Of a stretch of DNA of 29,395 nt, positions 15,620 to 24,514 are shown in pieces. Position 1 is the first letter of the stretch, and each line of letters starts with the position of its first letter. This stretch comes from an uncultured Chlamydiaceae bacterium. GTDB taxonomy: Bacteria; Chlamydiota; Chlamydiia; Chlamydiales; Chlamydiaceae. The translations under genes were made by a program, and so were the position numbers. Below the pieces are notes generated by a model, which had not been told where the DNA came from, made no database searches, and saw only the letters and a program-made list of their open reading frames with translations. The stretch covers positions 1 to 29,395 of the forward strand of contig CALGBW010000029.1 in assembly GCA_937884635.1 (NCBI GenBank). The letters are read 5' to 3'.

Positions 15620-16314
15620 GGAGTTGTTGTTAACTGTTTGAGTGCTTTTTCCAGAACTGCATCGCTAGACGTAGCTTGAGTTTCTGATAAAGCAAAAGAA
15701 GAGACAGTTTTCAGAAAAACTAAGGATATGCTCTCGTAGTCGTCTAACGTTGTCGTTCCTGTAAATACATATGCGGTATGATTAGCGATAGCAATAGCCT
15801 GCAAACAAATAACTTTGCCCCATGAAGAGGTCTTTTCAGTTTTTACGATTGTAAATTCGCAATTTACGGCAGGGAAGGGTGTGAAGATAGCAGAATTTAA
15901 CGTTGTCTCGCTGGCTTTATGATAGGCGATAGCTTCTGCTAGGTAGTCTGCAAGAGGTTTTGTCGTAGTTTCCTGAGCAATATTTATTGTGGGAGTTAAG
16001 CCGCCAGCTCCTTTCCCAATAAGCACCATATCTAGTTTTTCTGGTAATTGCGTTTTATCATTGATGCATTGCCAGGATTGAGGTATCGATAAATGGTAGT
16101 TCTCCTCAGAGTAAGAAATATATTTTTCTGGGCTAGCGGAATGTTTTTTCTGAGATTGGGAGGGGGTGTAACGGGTATTTGTATTGCGAGCCGCTTCTTT
16201 GCGTAAAATCCTTCTTTGATTTGCGTTTGCGGGGATTTTAGTTCGCGTAGCGGAAAACGCATTTAAAGGTAGACATAAAGCGCTTGCTAACAAGAGTAAC
16301 GAGAGACGATGCAT
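15616..16314 (-). CDS. Secreted protein, CT311-like
   Basis: 232-residue protein with a cleavable Sec signal: MHR, a Leu/Ala-rich core and an AFSA end at about 19-22. A basic, Arg-rich linker follows (about 24-50), then a globular domain starting YISYSEENYHLSIPQSW; this beginning resembles PsbP/Mog1-like folds, which is only inference. I chose ATG at 16314 because AAAGGG lies six bases before it and it starts the signal peptide; upstream in-frame ATGs at 16335 and 16401 would bury it. By position it is the counterpart of C. trachomatis CT311, reported to leave the inclusion and reach the host nucleus; the basic linker could be relevant. It converges on the upstream gene: both stops use the CTAG at 15616-15619. 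Confidence 0.82.
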   Translation of the reverse strand: MHRLSLLLLASALCLPLNAFSATRTKIPANANQRRILRKEAARNTNTRYTPSQSQKKHSASPEKYISYSEENYHLSIPQSWQCINDKTQLPEKLDMVLIGKGAGGLTPTINIAQETTTKPLADYLAEAIAYHKASETTLNSAIFTPFPAVNCEFTIVKTEKTSSWGKVICLQAIAIANHTAYVFTGTTTLDDYESISLVFLKTVSSFALSETQATSSDAVLEKALKQLTTTP

Positions 16315-16463
16315 AAAATCCCTTTGCTGCTTCATACCTCTGATAAGAGGGAGTCTATTTAGTTTTCCTTTTAAACGTTCTTGTGGTACAGTCAGCTCCA
16401 ATCTAGATCATAACTAGATAGTTCTTAAAGATAAACTTTGTTCTTTTTTTCTTTGGTGTGGAT

Positions 16464-17090
16464 ATGGCGAACCTCAGTGCTCAGGATAAATTGCAGCAGA
16501 TTTGTGATGCTTTGCGTATCGAAACATTAAAACCCGCAGAAGAAGAGGCTGAGCGCATTGTAGATAACGCGAAAGAACAGGCTAAGAGAATTGTTCAGGA
16601 AGCAAAAGATGAAGCTCAACGTATTATTCTTTCTGCTGAGGAAGATGCCACGCAAAAATTAAAACAGGGAGAAGCTGCGTTAGTTTTAGCTGGGAAACGT
16701 TCTCTAGAAAGGCTGAAACAAGCTGTAGAGCAGAAAATTTTTAAAGAATCTTTAGCCGAGTGGTTGGGGAGTGTTATCGCTTCTCCTGAAGTTAGTGCGA
16801 AGTTAGTTTCCGCCCTTCTTCAAGCCTTGGAGACTCAGGGGGTTACCGGAAGTATTATGGCTTATGTAGGCAAACATGTTAATCCTAGAGATGTAAATGA
16901 ACTTTTAGGAAAAGAAGTTTTGTCTAAGTTGGAAGATAAAAGCGTTTCTATAGGTAATTTTGTCGGCGGGGCTCAGTTAAAAGTAGTAGATAAGAACTGG
17001 GTAATAGACATTAGTTCTGAAGCGTTATTGGATTTATTAATGCGCTATTTGCAAAAAGATTTTCGTGAAATGATCTTTCAAAGCTTTTGA
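16464..17090 (+). CDS. atpE: V-type ATPase subunit E
   Basis: 208-residue peripheral-stalk subunit that holds the catalytic A3B3 head still relative to the membrane stator. The N-terminal half (about 15-95) is a long charged coiled coil with many Glu, Lys and Ala (EEEAERIVDNAKEQAKRIVQEAKDEAQRI), and the C-terminal half is the globular head-binding domain. ATG 16464 gives the chlamydial start and length; the in-frame GTG at 16458 is less likely. It opens the V-ATPase operon and is divergent from the secreted-protein gene, with about 150 bases between starts. That region holds two copies of CTAGAT (around 16403-16421) but no clear promoter. Confidence 0.94.
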   Translation: MANLSAQDKLQQICDALRIETLKPAEEEAERIVDNAKEQAKRIVQEAKDEAQRIILSAEEDATQKLKQGEAALVLAGKRSLERLKQAVEQKIFKESLAEWLGSVIASPEVSAKLVSALLQALETQGVTGSIMAYVGKHVNPRDVNELLGKEVLSKLEDKSVSIGNFVGGAQLKVVDKNWVIDISSEALLDLLMRYLQKDFREMIFQSF

Positions 17091-17128
17091 GAGAAAGGCT
17101 TATAAACCTTTTTTATTTTAGAGTTTTT

Positions 17129-17929
17129 ATGACTCAGTATTATTTTTTATCATCGTTTTTCTCTCCTCAATTACCAGAGGCCTCACCTGTTTACACTTTT
17201 AGTGTTCTTGACGACTTTCTTTCTTTAAATCTTTCTTCCCGGGATTGGTGGCATTACACCATTCTGAAGCGTTTTTTTGATTTTGAAAATTTTGCATTTT
17301 TTTGGGCTGGTAAACCCATTCCTTATTCATTTAATGAAGTCACTCAAGAAAAAGTGGAACAGATGATCCTCTCACAACAGTGGTCGGATGACTGCGAATT
17401 TGAGGATTTTTTCAAAGATTTTTTATTGCTTTATAAAACTTCGGAAGAGCGTGTTAAGCATTTTTCTGGTTTAACACGTGATTTTTTGAACTATTATCAG
17501 CAAAGTTCTTCAGAATTTTTACGCACGTATTTCACTTTTAGACAAAATCTGAGAGTGGTTTTAGCAGGGTTTCGAGCTCGCGTTATGAATTTGGATGTGT
17601 CTTACGTTCTTAGGGATGAGGATAGCTCGAATCCTACTGTACTTCAGGTGTTAATGCAAAAGGACTCACCCAATTACGAATTGCCTAGGGATTTTTTTGA
17701 TTTGTCGGATGTTTTAAGCGATTATGGTCGTTTGCCTCATACATTAAATCGAACTTTAGCTTTATATGAGTTTCATAAGATCGAAGAGATGGGGAGGGAC
17801 AAGAGTTTTGATTCAGATGCCATATTAGCTCGCATTACTTCTTACTTATTTGCAATTCGTAATAGTTTGTTAAATCTGGAGAAAGGAAGGGAAATGATTA
17901 ATGCTATGGAGAAAGAAATCAGATGGTAA
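17129..17929 (+). CDS. V-ATPase operon protein, DUF2764-type (CT309-like)
   Basis: 266-residue soluble protein rich in Phe, Tyr, Leu and acidic residues, with no signal or membrane span. A gene of this type lies between atpE and atpA in chlamydial and spirochaete V-ATPase operons, and I recall the family as DUF2764. It stands where a central-rotor subunit (C/d type) gene would be expected, since no recognisable subunit C lies in this operon. The proposal that it is the functional equivalent of C is inference. ATG 17129 has TAGAG just upstream and gives the remembered chlamydial start; an in-frame GTG at 17087 inside atpE is less likely. Its stop overlaps the atpA start (ATGGTAA, 17923-17929), indicating translational coupling. 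Confidence 0.85.
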   Translation: MTQYYFLSSFFSPQLPEASPVYTFSVLDDFLSLNLSSRDWWHYTILKRFFDFENFAFFWAGKPIPYSFNEVTQEKVEQMILSQQWSDDCEFEDFFKDFLLLYKTSEERVKHFSGLTRDFLNYYQQSSSEFLRTYFTFRQNLRVVLAGFRARVMNLDVSYVLRDEDSSNPTVLQVLMQKDSPNYELPRDFFDLSDVLSDYGRLPHTLNRTLALYEFHKIEEMGRDKSFDSDAILARITSYLFAIRNSLLNLEKGREMINAMEKEIRW

Positions 17930-19698
17930 CAACTTCAGGACAAACAACACAAGGGCATGTTGTAGAGGCTTACGGTAATTTACTTAAAGTCCGGGTTAAT
18001 GGGCACGTCAGACAGGGGGAAGTAGCCCATGTTGGAGTTGATGGGACTTGGTTGAAGTCTGAAGTAATAGAAGTTGTCGGAAATGATGTTAAAATTCAGG
18101 TTTTCGAAGATACTCAGGGAGTAGGGTTAGGCTCATTAGTCACTTTTTCCGGTCACTTATTGGAAGCTGAACTAGCCCCAGGTTTATTACAATCTATTTT
18201 TGATGGGTTGCAAAATCGTTTACAGGTTCTTTCTGCAGATAGCGTCTTTTTAAAACGAGGTGAATACGTCAATCCAATCGCTGTAGATAAGTTGTGGGAT
18301 TATGAACAAAAGGCTTCTGTTGGGGATGTTCTTGTTCGTGGAGATGTTCTTGGAATAGTCAAGGAAGGGCGTTTTGATCATAAGATCATGGTTCCTTTCT
18401 CTTGTTTTAAAGAGGTAACGATTACGTGGGTGCTTTCTTCTGGTTCTTATTCCGCAGACACTGTAGTAGCTAAAGCACGTGATGCTGATGGAAAAGAGTA
18501 TAGCTTCACTATGATCCAGAAGTGGCCTATTAAACAAGGACTGCTTCAAGGAGAACGTGTTCCGGCTCATGAGATTATGGATGTAGGATTACGTGTTTTA
18601 GATACACAAGTTCCTATACTTAAGGGGGGGACATTTTGTACTCCTGGTCCATTTGGAGCTGGTAAGACAGTGCTCCAACACCATTTGTCTAAATACGCTT
18701 CTGTAGACATAGTGATTCTATGCGCTTGCGGAGAACGTGCAGGAGAAGTGGTAGAGATTTTACAAGAATTTCCTCATCTTACAGATCCGCATACAGGACA
18801 GTCCTTAATGGATAGAACGTGTATCATCTGTAATACGTCTTCTATGCCTGTAGCTGCGAGAGAATCTTCTATTTACCTCGGTATTACTATAGCAGAGTAT
18901 TATCGGCAGATGGGGTTGCATGTGTTGCTTTTAGCAGACTCCACTTCTCGTTGGGCTCAGGCTTTGCGGGAAATCTCTGGCCGGTTAGAAGAAATTCCAG
19001 GAGAAGAAGCCTTTCCTGCTTATTTATCTTCCAGGATAGCGGCTTTTTATGAGCGTGGAGGGGTTGTTCGTACGAATGACGGCTCAGAGGGATCTATTAC
19101 TATTTGTGGTGCTGTATCTCCAGCAGGAGGAAACTTTGAAGAACCTGTTACTCAGTCTACATTGTCTGTGGTAGGGGCTTTTTGTGGGTTATCTAAAGCT
19201 CGAGCTGATGCAAGGCGCTATCCTTCAATTGACTCCATGATTTCTTGGTCTAAGTATTTAGAAAAAGTTTCCGATATTTTGGAAAATAGAGTCCAAGGGT
19301 GGAGAGCCTCAGTTAAAAAAGCAAGCCGCTTCTTACGAGAAGGAGCTGAGATTAGTAAGAGGATGGAAGTCGTTGGTGAAGAGGGAGTTTCCATGGATGA
19401 TATGGAAATCTACTTAAAGGCCGAGCTCTATGATTTTTGCTATTTGCAGCAAAATGCTTTTGATCCAGTAGATTGCTACTGCCCTTTTGAAAGGCAGATT
19501 GAGTTATTTGCTTTGATGAGTCGTATCTTTGATACAAAATTTGATTTTGATTGTCCTGACAGTGCAAGAAGCTTTTTCTTAGAGTTACAAAGTAAAATTA
19601 AAACTCTCAATGGTCAAGAATTTCATTCTACGGAGTACCAGGAGGGGGTAGAAACGATTTCTGCGTTGTTAGGAAGTAAGACTGTGCAGACGGTGTAA
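17923..19698 (+). CDS. atpA: V-type ATPase catalytic subunit A
   Basis: 591-residue ATP-hydrolysing subunit. The Walker A motif is GPFGAGKT at 242-249. The catalytic glutamate lies in ACGERAGEVVE, and the Walker B and following region reads LLLADSTSRWAQALREISGRL. The ~90-residue non-homologous insertion that separates V/A-type A subunits from F-type beta subunits precedes the P loop. Length equals other chlamydial A subunits. It overlaps the preceding gene by seven bases, and atpB starts four bases after its stop. Confidence 0.98.
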   Translation: MVTTSGQTTQGHVVEAYGNLLKVRVNGHVRQGEVAHVGVDGTWLKSEVIEVVGNDVKIQVFEDTQGVGLGSLVTFSGHLLEAELAPGLLQSIFDGLQNRLQVLSADSVFLKRGEYVNPIAVDKLWDYEQKASVGDVLVRGDVLGIVKEGRFDHKIMVPFSCFKEVTITWVLSSGSYSADTVVAKARDADGKEYSFTMIQKWPIKQGLLQGERVPAHEIMDVGLRVLDTQVPILKGGTFCTPGPFGAGKTVLQHHLSKYASVDIVILCACGERAGEVVEILQEFPHLTDPHTGQSLMDRTCIICNTSSMPVAARESSIYLGITIAEYYRQMGLHVLLLADSTSRWAQALREISGRLEEIPGEEAFPAYLSSRIAAFYERGGVVRTNDGSEGSITICGAVSPAGGNFEEPVTQSTLSVVGAFCGLSKARADARRYPSIDSMISWSKYLEKVSDILENRVQGWRASVKKASRFLREGAEISKRMEVVGEEGVSMDDMEIYLKAELYDFCYLQQNAFDPVDCYCPFERQIELFALMSRIFDTKFDFDCPDSARSFFLELQSKIKTLNGQEFHSTEYQEGVETISALLGSKTVQTV

Positions 19699-19702
19699 GT
19701 AT

Positions 19703-21028
19703 ATGCAAACGATTTATACAAAAATCACGGACATTAAAGGTAATTTAATTTCTGTAGAGGCAGAAGGGGCGCGTTTAGGCGAGTTAGCTCAAATAGAATT
19801 AGGGGATGGTCGTTCTTTATACGCTTCAGTTTTACGTTTTGATGAGAAGAAAGTAACGCTACAAGTATTTGGGGGAACATCAGGTTTATCAACAGGAGAT
19901 CGGGTGATATTCCTAAACCGTGCTATGGAAGTATTGTTTGGGGAGTCATTGATCGGACGTAGGTTCAATGGTATTGGTAAGCCCATAGATGGTGAAGAAG
20001 ATTGTTTTGGGGAGTTAATTCCTATTTCCACACCATCGTTTAACCCCGTATGTCGTACCGTTCCTAAACAGATGGTGAGAACGAATATTCCTATGATTGA
20101 TGTGTTCAATTGTATCGTTCGTTCTCAAAAGATCCCCATTTTCTCTTCTTCTGGAGAGAATCATAATGCTCTTTTGATGCGTATAGCAGCGCAGACAGAT
20201 GCGGATATTGTCGTTATTGGGGGAATGGGATTAACATTTGTTGATTACAGTTTCTTCGTAGAGGAATCACAGCGATTAGGGTTTGCTGATAAGTGTGTGA
20301 TGTTTATTCATAAAGCTGTAGATGCCCCTGTAGAATGTGTTTTAGTTCCTGATATGGCTTTGGCCTGTGCAGAAAAATTTGCTCTTGAGCAACAAAAGAA
20401 CGTTCTTGTGTTGCTGACTGATATGACAGCGTTTGCAGATGCTCTTAAAGAGATTGCCATTACTATGGACCAAATCCCTGCCAATAGAGGATATCCAGGT
20501 TCATTGTATTCGGATTTAGCAGTTCGTTATGAGAAGGCTGTAGACATAGCGAATGGAGGATCTATTACTGTCATCGGTGTCACAACCATGCCTGGCGATG
20601 ATATTACCCACCCCGTTCCTGATAACACTGGGTTTATCACGGAAGGACAGTTTTATTTGAAAGACAATAGAATTGATCCATTTGGTTCGTTGTCTCGACT
20701 AAAACAGTTGGTAATTGGTAAGTCTACTAGGGAAGATCACGGAGATTTGGCTAATGCTCTGATTCGTTTGTACGCTGATTCCAGAAAAGCTGCTGAAAGG
20801 ATGGCTATGGGATTCCGTTTATCAAACTGGGATAAGAAGCTTTTAGCTTTTGCAGAGCTATTTGAGACTCATCTGATGAGTTTAGATGTGAATCTGTCAT
20901 TAGAGGCTGCCTTGGATATGGGATGGAATATTTTAGCAAGAAGTTTCTTCTCAGAAGAGGTGGGGATTAAGGAACAGTTAATTAACAAGTATTGGCCACA
21001 TAATGTCTTCGCAGATCAAGCTAACTAA
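19703..21028 (+). CDS. atpB: V-type ATPase subunit B
   Basis: 441-residue non-catalytic nucleotide-binding partner of subunit A in the A3B3 head. It lacks a Walker A lysine: the matching place reads FSSSGENHNALLMRIA, as is normal for V-type B subunits. The family stretch PANRGYPGSLYSDLAVRYEKA and the C-terminal helical region are intact. Starts four bases after the atpA stop without a strong ribosome binding site, so reinitiation is likely. The last 26 bases overlap the atpD start. Confidence 0.98.
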   Translation: MQTIYTKITDIKGNLISVEAEGARLGELAQIELGDGRSLYASVLRFDEKKVTLQVFGGTSGLSTGDRVIFLNRAMEVLFGESLIGRRFNGIGKPIDGEEDCFGELIPISTPSFNPVCRTVPKQMVRTNIPMIDVFNCIVRSQKIPIFSSSGENHNALLMRIAAQTDADIVVIGGMGLTFVDYSFFVEESQRLGFADKCVMFIHKAVDAPVECVLVPDMALACAEKFALEQQKNVLVLLTDMTAFADALKEIAITMDQIPANRGYPGSLYSDLAVRYEKAVDIANGGSITVIGVTTMPGDDITHPVPDNTGFITEGQFYLKDNRIDPFGSLSRLKQLVIGKSTREDHGDLANALIRLYADSRKAAERMAMGFRLSNWDKKLLAFAELFETHLMSLDVNLSLEAALDMGWNILARSFFSEEVGIKEQLINKYWPHNVFADQAN

Positions 21029-21629
21029 AAATTCTTATCGATTAGAAAAAGCAAAATTAGCTCGATTGGAAATGTACTTGCCAACCCTGAAGCTGAAGAA
21101 GGCTTTGTTACAAGCCGAAGTGCAGAATGCAGCACGTGATGCAGCTGAGAGTTGGCAATTATATGAACAGGCCAGAGATCGGGTGTATGCTTTTGCAGAA
21201 TTGTTTAGTATTCCATTGTACATCGATTCAGTGATGCACAGTTTTCAAGTTGAAAGCGTGCAGAAGGAATATGAAAACATTACCGGAGTCGAAGTTCCTG
21301 TTATTCGCGATATTGTTATCAAAGAGTCGCCGTATTCTTTGATAGGTACGCCCATTTGGGTTGATCCACTGATCGCTTCTTCAAAAGAATTTGTTATAGG
21401 AAAAATTCGTGCTGAAGTAGCTAGAGAGCGATTGGTACTGCTTGAGAATGAACTGCGTAATGTATCTATTCGAGTCAATCTTTTTGAAAAAAAACTTATT
21501 CCAGATACGACACAAACTTTGAAAAAGATAGCGATCTTTTTGAGTGACCGAAGCATTACGACTGTAGGACAAGTAAAAATTGCGAAAAAGAAGATTGATC
21601 AGCGTAAGGAGGAATCCGAGTGCGCGTAA
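21003..21629 (+). CDS. atpD: V-type ATPase subunit D (central shaft)
   Basis: 208-residue rotor shaft that turns inside the A3B3 head, the counterpart of F-type gamma. The N-terminal and C-terminal parts are long helices that form the coiled coil: SSQIKLTKNSYRLEKAKLARLE at the start and an Ile/Lys/Glu-rich helix with KKIAIFLSDRSITTVGQVKIAKKKI at the end. The LTK-based start is typical for the family. ATG 21003 lies 26 bases inside atpB. The end overlaps the atpI start by 10 bases. No separate F subunit gene is seen, as in other chlamydial operons. Confidence 0.95.
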   Translation: MSSQIKLTKNSYRLEKAKLARLEMYLPTLKLKKALLQAEVQNAARDAAESWQLYEQARDRVYAFAELFSIPLYIDSVMHSFQVESVQKEYENITGVEVPVIRDIVIKESPYSLIGTPIWVDPLIASSKEFVIGKIRAEVARERLVLLENELRNVSIRVNLFEKKLIPDTTQTLKKIAIFLSDRSITTVGQVKIAKKKIDQRKEESECA

Positions 21630-23557
21630 ATGTAGGAAAATATCTTTTTATAGGGCGTAATAAGTCCGAATTTTTCTCTGCTTGCAGAGATCTAGGTGTG
21701 ATTCAGTTCATTTCTAAGAGAAATTTTCTTGTTTCAGATCAAATTCGTCGTTTTTCAGATGCATTGAAGATTTTAGGATCTGTCCAAGTAGAGGACCCTT
21801 CTTTGGCAGCAGCGCGTTCTGAGAAACTTTCTTTAGATCAAGTTTTGGACGAAATTTTTTCTCTTAATCAAGAGATAGGAGCACTTACAGAACAAGTTAA
21901 GGCGTTAAATAAGGAAATTGTTCGAGTTAAGCCTTTAGGGGCGTTTTCTTCAGAAGAAAATAAAGAATTTTCTTTGAAAACAGGATTGACAATTCGTTTC
22001 TTCTACAGACGTCATGTGGATGGCCAAGAATTAGAAGTGGCTCAAGAAAACGTATTCTATTTATCTACAGCTTATAACTTTGATTATTACGTGGTTATTG
22101 GCTTGGTTGATCTTCCAAAAGATCTGTACATAGAAATGGAAGCCCCCCGTTCTGTAAATGAACTGCAACAGGAAGCAGCTCAAGCTGCAACAAGCATCCA
22201 TCGAAAAAGATCTCGTTTAAGTGAGTTATACGCTTACAGGCAAGATATTCTTGAAGGACTGTGCGAATATGATAATGAGCAACGTCTACAACATGCCGAA
22301 AACAGTTCTGAAGATGTCCTTGAAGGTAGGATGTTTTATGTTTTGGGTTGGGTCCTTTATGATAGAATTCGGGATGTAGAAGAGCTGTGTGCAAAATACG
22401 AGGTATATGTAGAAGCCGTTGCACCAGATCCGGATGAGATCGTTCCCACACATCTGGACAACACTGGGTTTTCTCGTATGGGAGAAGATTTAGTGAACAT
22501 CTATGATGCACCAGCATCTACAGATAAGGATCCTTCTGGGTGGGTCTTTATTTCCTTTTTTTTCTTCTTCTCTATGATTGTTAATGATGCTGGGTATGGG
22601 CTTGTTTTCTTAGCGATTGCGTTATTCTTGATGTACAAGTTGCGTTTGCAAATGAAAGCTTCCAAAGCCTTGGCTCGTTTTCTCAAGATGTTTGCTATTT
22701 TGGGCGTAGGGTGTATTGCTTGGGGAGCGGCTACAACTTCATTCTTTGGAGTCTCGGTTAGCTGTTCTAACCCGATAAGGGAGTATTCATTAACTCATGC
22801 TTTAGCATTGAAAAAAGCAGCATATTATCTCAAAGAACAGCCAAAAGCATATAGAGAATTAGTTGCGGATCATCCTTCCTTGAAGGAAAAGCAAACACCT
22901 AAGGACTTCCTTTTAGCTACTTCGATTAAGGATCAAGAAGGAATCCGCAAACCTATTGTATATGATAAATTTATTGATAGTATTTTATTGGAAATAGCCC
23001 TCCTTGTCGGTGCTATACATATGGGATTAGGAATGTTGCGTTACGGTTTACGTAGATATTCCGGATTTGGTTGGGTGATTTTTATTTGTGGGGCTTATCT
23101 GTACCTCCCTTCATACTTACAGTCCACGTCTCTTATTCATTATGCTTTGCATGTCCCTTATGATCTTGGTGGGATTTGGGGATTATATATGATGGCAGTT
23201 GGTTTAGGAGCTGCTGTTCTAGGAGCGATGTTACAAAGAGGGTGGAGAGGCATAGATGAATTGTCAGCTTTGATTCAGGTATTTTCTGATGTCCTTTCTT
23301 ATTTACGAATTTATGCGTTAGGACTAGCTGGTGCTATGGTTGGGGGAACTGTGATGCAAATGGGCTCTCGATTTTCTCCTCTAATTGCTTTTGTTATTAT
23401 TTCGTTTGGACATTCTGTGAACATAACACTGTCTATCATGAGTGGGGTGATTCATGGTCTCCGATTAAATTTTATTGAATGGTATCATTATAGTTTTGAC
23501 GGTGGGGGAAAGCTCTTCCAACCATTGAAAAGGCGTTTTTGTCATAAGGCTGATTAA
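21620..23557 (+). CDS. atpI: V-type ATPase subunit I (membrane stator, a-type)
   Basis: 645-residue membrane stator with the ion half-channels. The first ~300 residues are cytoplasmic and partly coiled coil. About seven membrane segments follow, starting near 308 (GWVFISFFFFFSMIVNDAGYG) and ending near 615. The essential arginine that faces the proteolipid ring is R563, in LSYLRIYALGLAG. The start is GTG 21620 with a perfect AAGGAGG (21606-21612) seven bases upstream, overlapping the end of atpD. A 98-base gap with no clear terminator separates it from atpK. Confidence 0.96.
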   Translation: MRVNVGKYLFIGRNKSEFFSACRDLGVIQFISKRNFLVSDQIRRFSDALKILGSVQVEDPSLAAARSEKLSLDQVLDEIFSLNQEIGALTEQVKALNKEIVRVKPLGAFSSEENKEFSLKTGLTIRFFYRRHVDGQELEVAQENVFYLSTAYNFDYYVVIGLVDLPKDLYIEMEAPRSVNELQQEAAQAATSIHRKRSRLSELYAYRQDILEGLCEYDNEQRLQHAENSSEDVLEGRMFYVLGWVLYDRIRDVEELCAKYEVYVEAVAPDPDEIVPTHLDNTGFSRMGEDLVNIYDAPASTDKDPSGWVFISFFFFFSMIVNDAGYGLVFLAIALFLMYKLRLQMKASKALARFLKMFAILGVGCIAWGAATTSFFGVSVSCSNPIREYSLTHALALKKAAYYLKEQPKAYRELVADHPSLKEKQTPKDFLLATSIKDQEGIRKPIVYDKFIDSILLEIALLVGAIHMGLGMLRYGLRRYSGFGWVIFICGAYLYLPSYLQSTSLIHYALHVPYDLGGIWGLYMMAVGLGAAVLGAMLQRGWRGIDELSALIQVFSDVLSYLRIYALGLAGAMVGGTVMQMGSRFSPLIAFVIISFGHSVNITLSIMSGVIHGLRLNFIEWYHYSFDGGGKLFQPLKRRFCHKAD

Positions 23558-23655
23558 ATAGTTGGCTGATTGACTAGAACTCGCAAGGTTTGGAACGAGA
23601 ATAGGACTTAAACGTTTTTTGTTGTTCACGACAAGTTTCAAGGTAAGGTATATAT

Positions 23656-24081
23656 ATGATGGATTTGTCTGTTGTAGGCCCTGTTTTAGCAATGGGGTTA
23701 GCAATGATAGGAAGTGCTATCGGCTGTGGTATGGCTGGCGTGGCTTCTCATGCAGTAATGTCTAGAATTGATGAAGGGCATGGAAAGATTATCGGATTGT
23801 CAGCTATGCCCTCTTCTCAATCAATTTATGGTTTAATCTTCATGTTGTTATTACGAGATGCCATAAAAGATGAGAAGGTCGCTGCTATCGGAGCGATTTT
23901 TATGGGACTTTCTGTGGGTATCGCGTTATTAATTTCAGCTGTTATGCAGGGTAAGTGCTGCGTTAGTGCTATACAAGCATATGCACGTTCTTCTGCTATT
24001 TACGGTAAATCATTTGCTTCTATTGGGATAGTTGAGTCTTTTGCACTCTTTGCTTTTGTTTTTGCGCTATTATTACTGTAA
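23656..24081 (+). CDS. atpK: V-type ATPase proteolipid subunit K
   Basis: 141-residue proteolipid of the rotor ring with four membrane helices, made of two fused hairpins (16-kDa type). The ion-binding carboxylate is E127 in the last helix (GIVESFALF). The first hairpin has Q55 in MPSSQSIYG in place of a glutamate, and the third helix has Q98 in VMQGK. These match Q65, Q110 and E139 that bind Na+ in Enterococcus hirae NtpK, and S54 matches its T64. AAGG (23645-23648) is seven bases before ATG 23656; the next ATG (23659) is an alternative. The end overlaps the likely start of the next gene. Confidence 0.96.
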   Translation: MMDLSVVGPVLAMGLAMIGSAIGCGMAGVASHAVMSRIDEGHGKIIGLSAMPSSQSIYGLIFMLLLRDAIKDEKVAAIGAIFMGLSVGIALLISAVMQGKCCVSAIQAYARSSAIYGKSFASIGIVESFALFAFVFALLLL

Positions 24082-24514
24082 AATTTTTGCAATCTTGGGG
24101 GGCTGCTTTGTGTTCTGCCTCCTTATGTTATCGGGATGCTCGGCTCCTTCTCTGCATTCATTCATGGAGTTTATTGATACCGATTACACAGCTGCTGCTC
24201 ATCTAAATATTCAGCGGGAGTGCGATCGTGAATTTTTAGGTCAGCAGCTTGTTGTTTCATGGAATCTTCCAGCGCGTATGAGCAAGCAACTTCCTTGTTC
24301 TCTTCATCTCTGGGTATATTATGGTGATGGGAAGGTCGAAAAACTGGTCTACCAGGTAGATCGGTTATCTGGCTACCGTGTTTATCGGTTAAGCGGTCCT
24401 GAGTACCAAGAGCATAATGGTATGGTTTCCTATAAGGTGTGTTTGTTGCATGGGGATCGTAAAATTGTATCTCGGCAACATCATTTGTGGACGGAAGTCA
24501 TCTCTCTAAGTTAG
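24062..24514 (+). CDS. Small predicted lipoprotein (CT303-like), start uncertain
   Basis: About 150 residues. The N-terminal segment has a charged start (MRYYYCK), a hydrophobic core and a lipobox L-S-G-C with the modified cysteine at residue 26 if the TTG at 24062 is the start, so it should be an envelope lipoprotein. The first 20 bases overlap the end of atpK in another frame. Other starts are possible: TTG 24032 upstream, or GTG 24110, which would leave too little signal peptide. The mature part (SAPSLHSFMEFIDTDYTAAA onward) looks like a beta-rich domain with no motif I recognise. It follows the V-ATPase genes directly, but a link to the enzyme is only inferred from position. Confidence 0.7.
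   Translation: MRYYYCKIFAILGGCFVFCLLMLSGCSAPSLHSFMEFIDTDYTAAAHLNIQRECDREFLGQQLVVSWNLPARMSKQLPCSLHLWVYYGDGKVEKLVYQVDRLSGYRVYRLSGPEYQEHNGMVSYKVCLLHGDRKIVSRQHHLWTEVISLS

Noticed and set aside
22095..22517. 140-residue ORF on the minus strand inside atpI
   Set aside because: It is the shadow of a clearly conserved coding frame, has no ribosome binding site, and its composition (His, Leu and Cys rich) does not look like a real protein.
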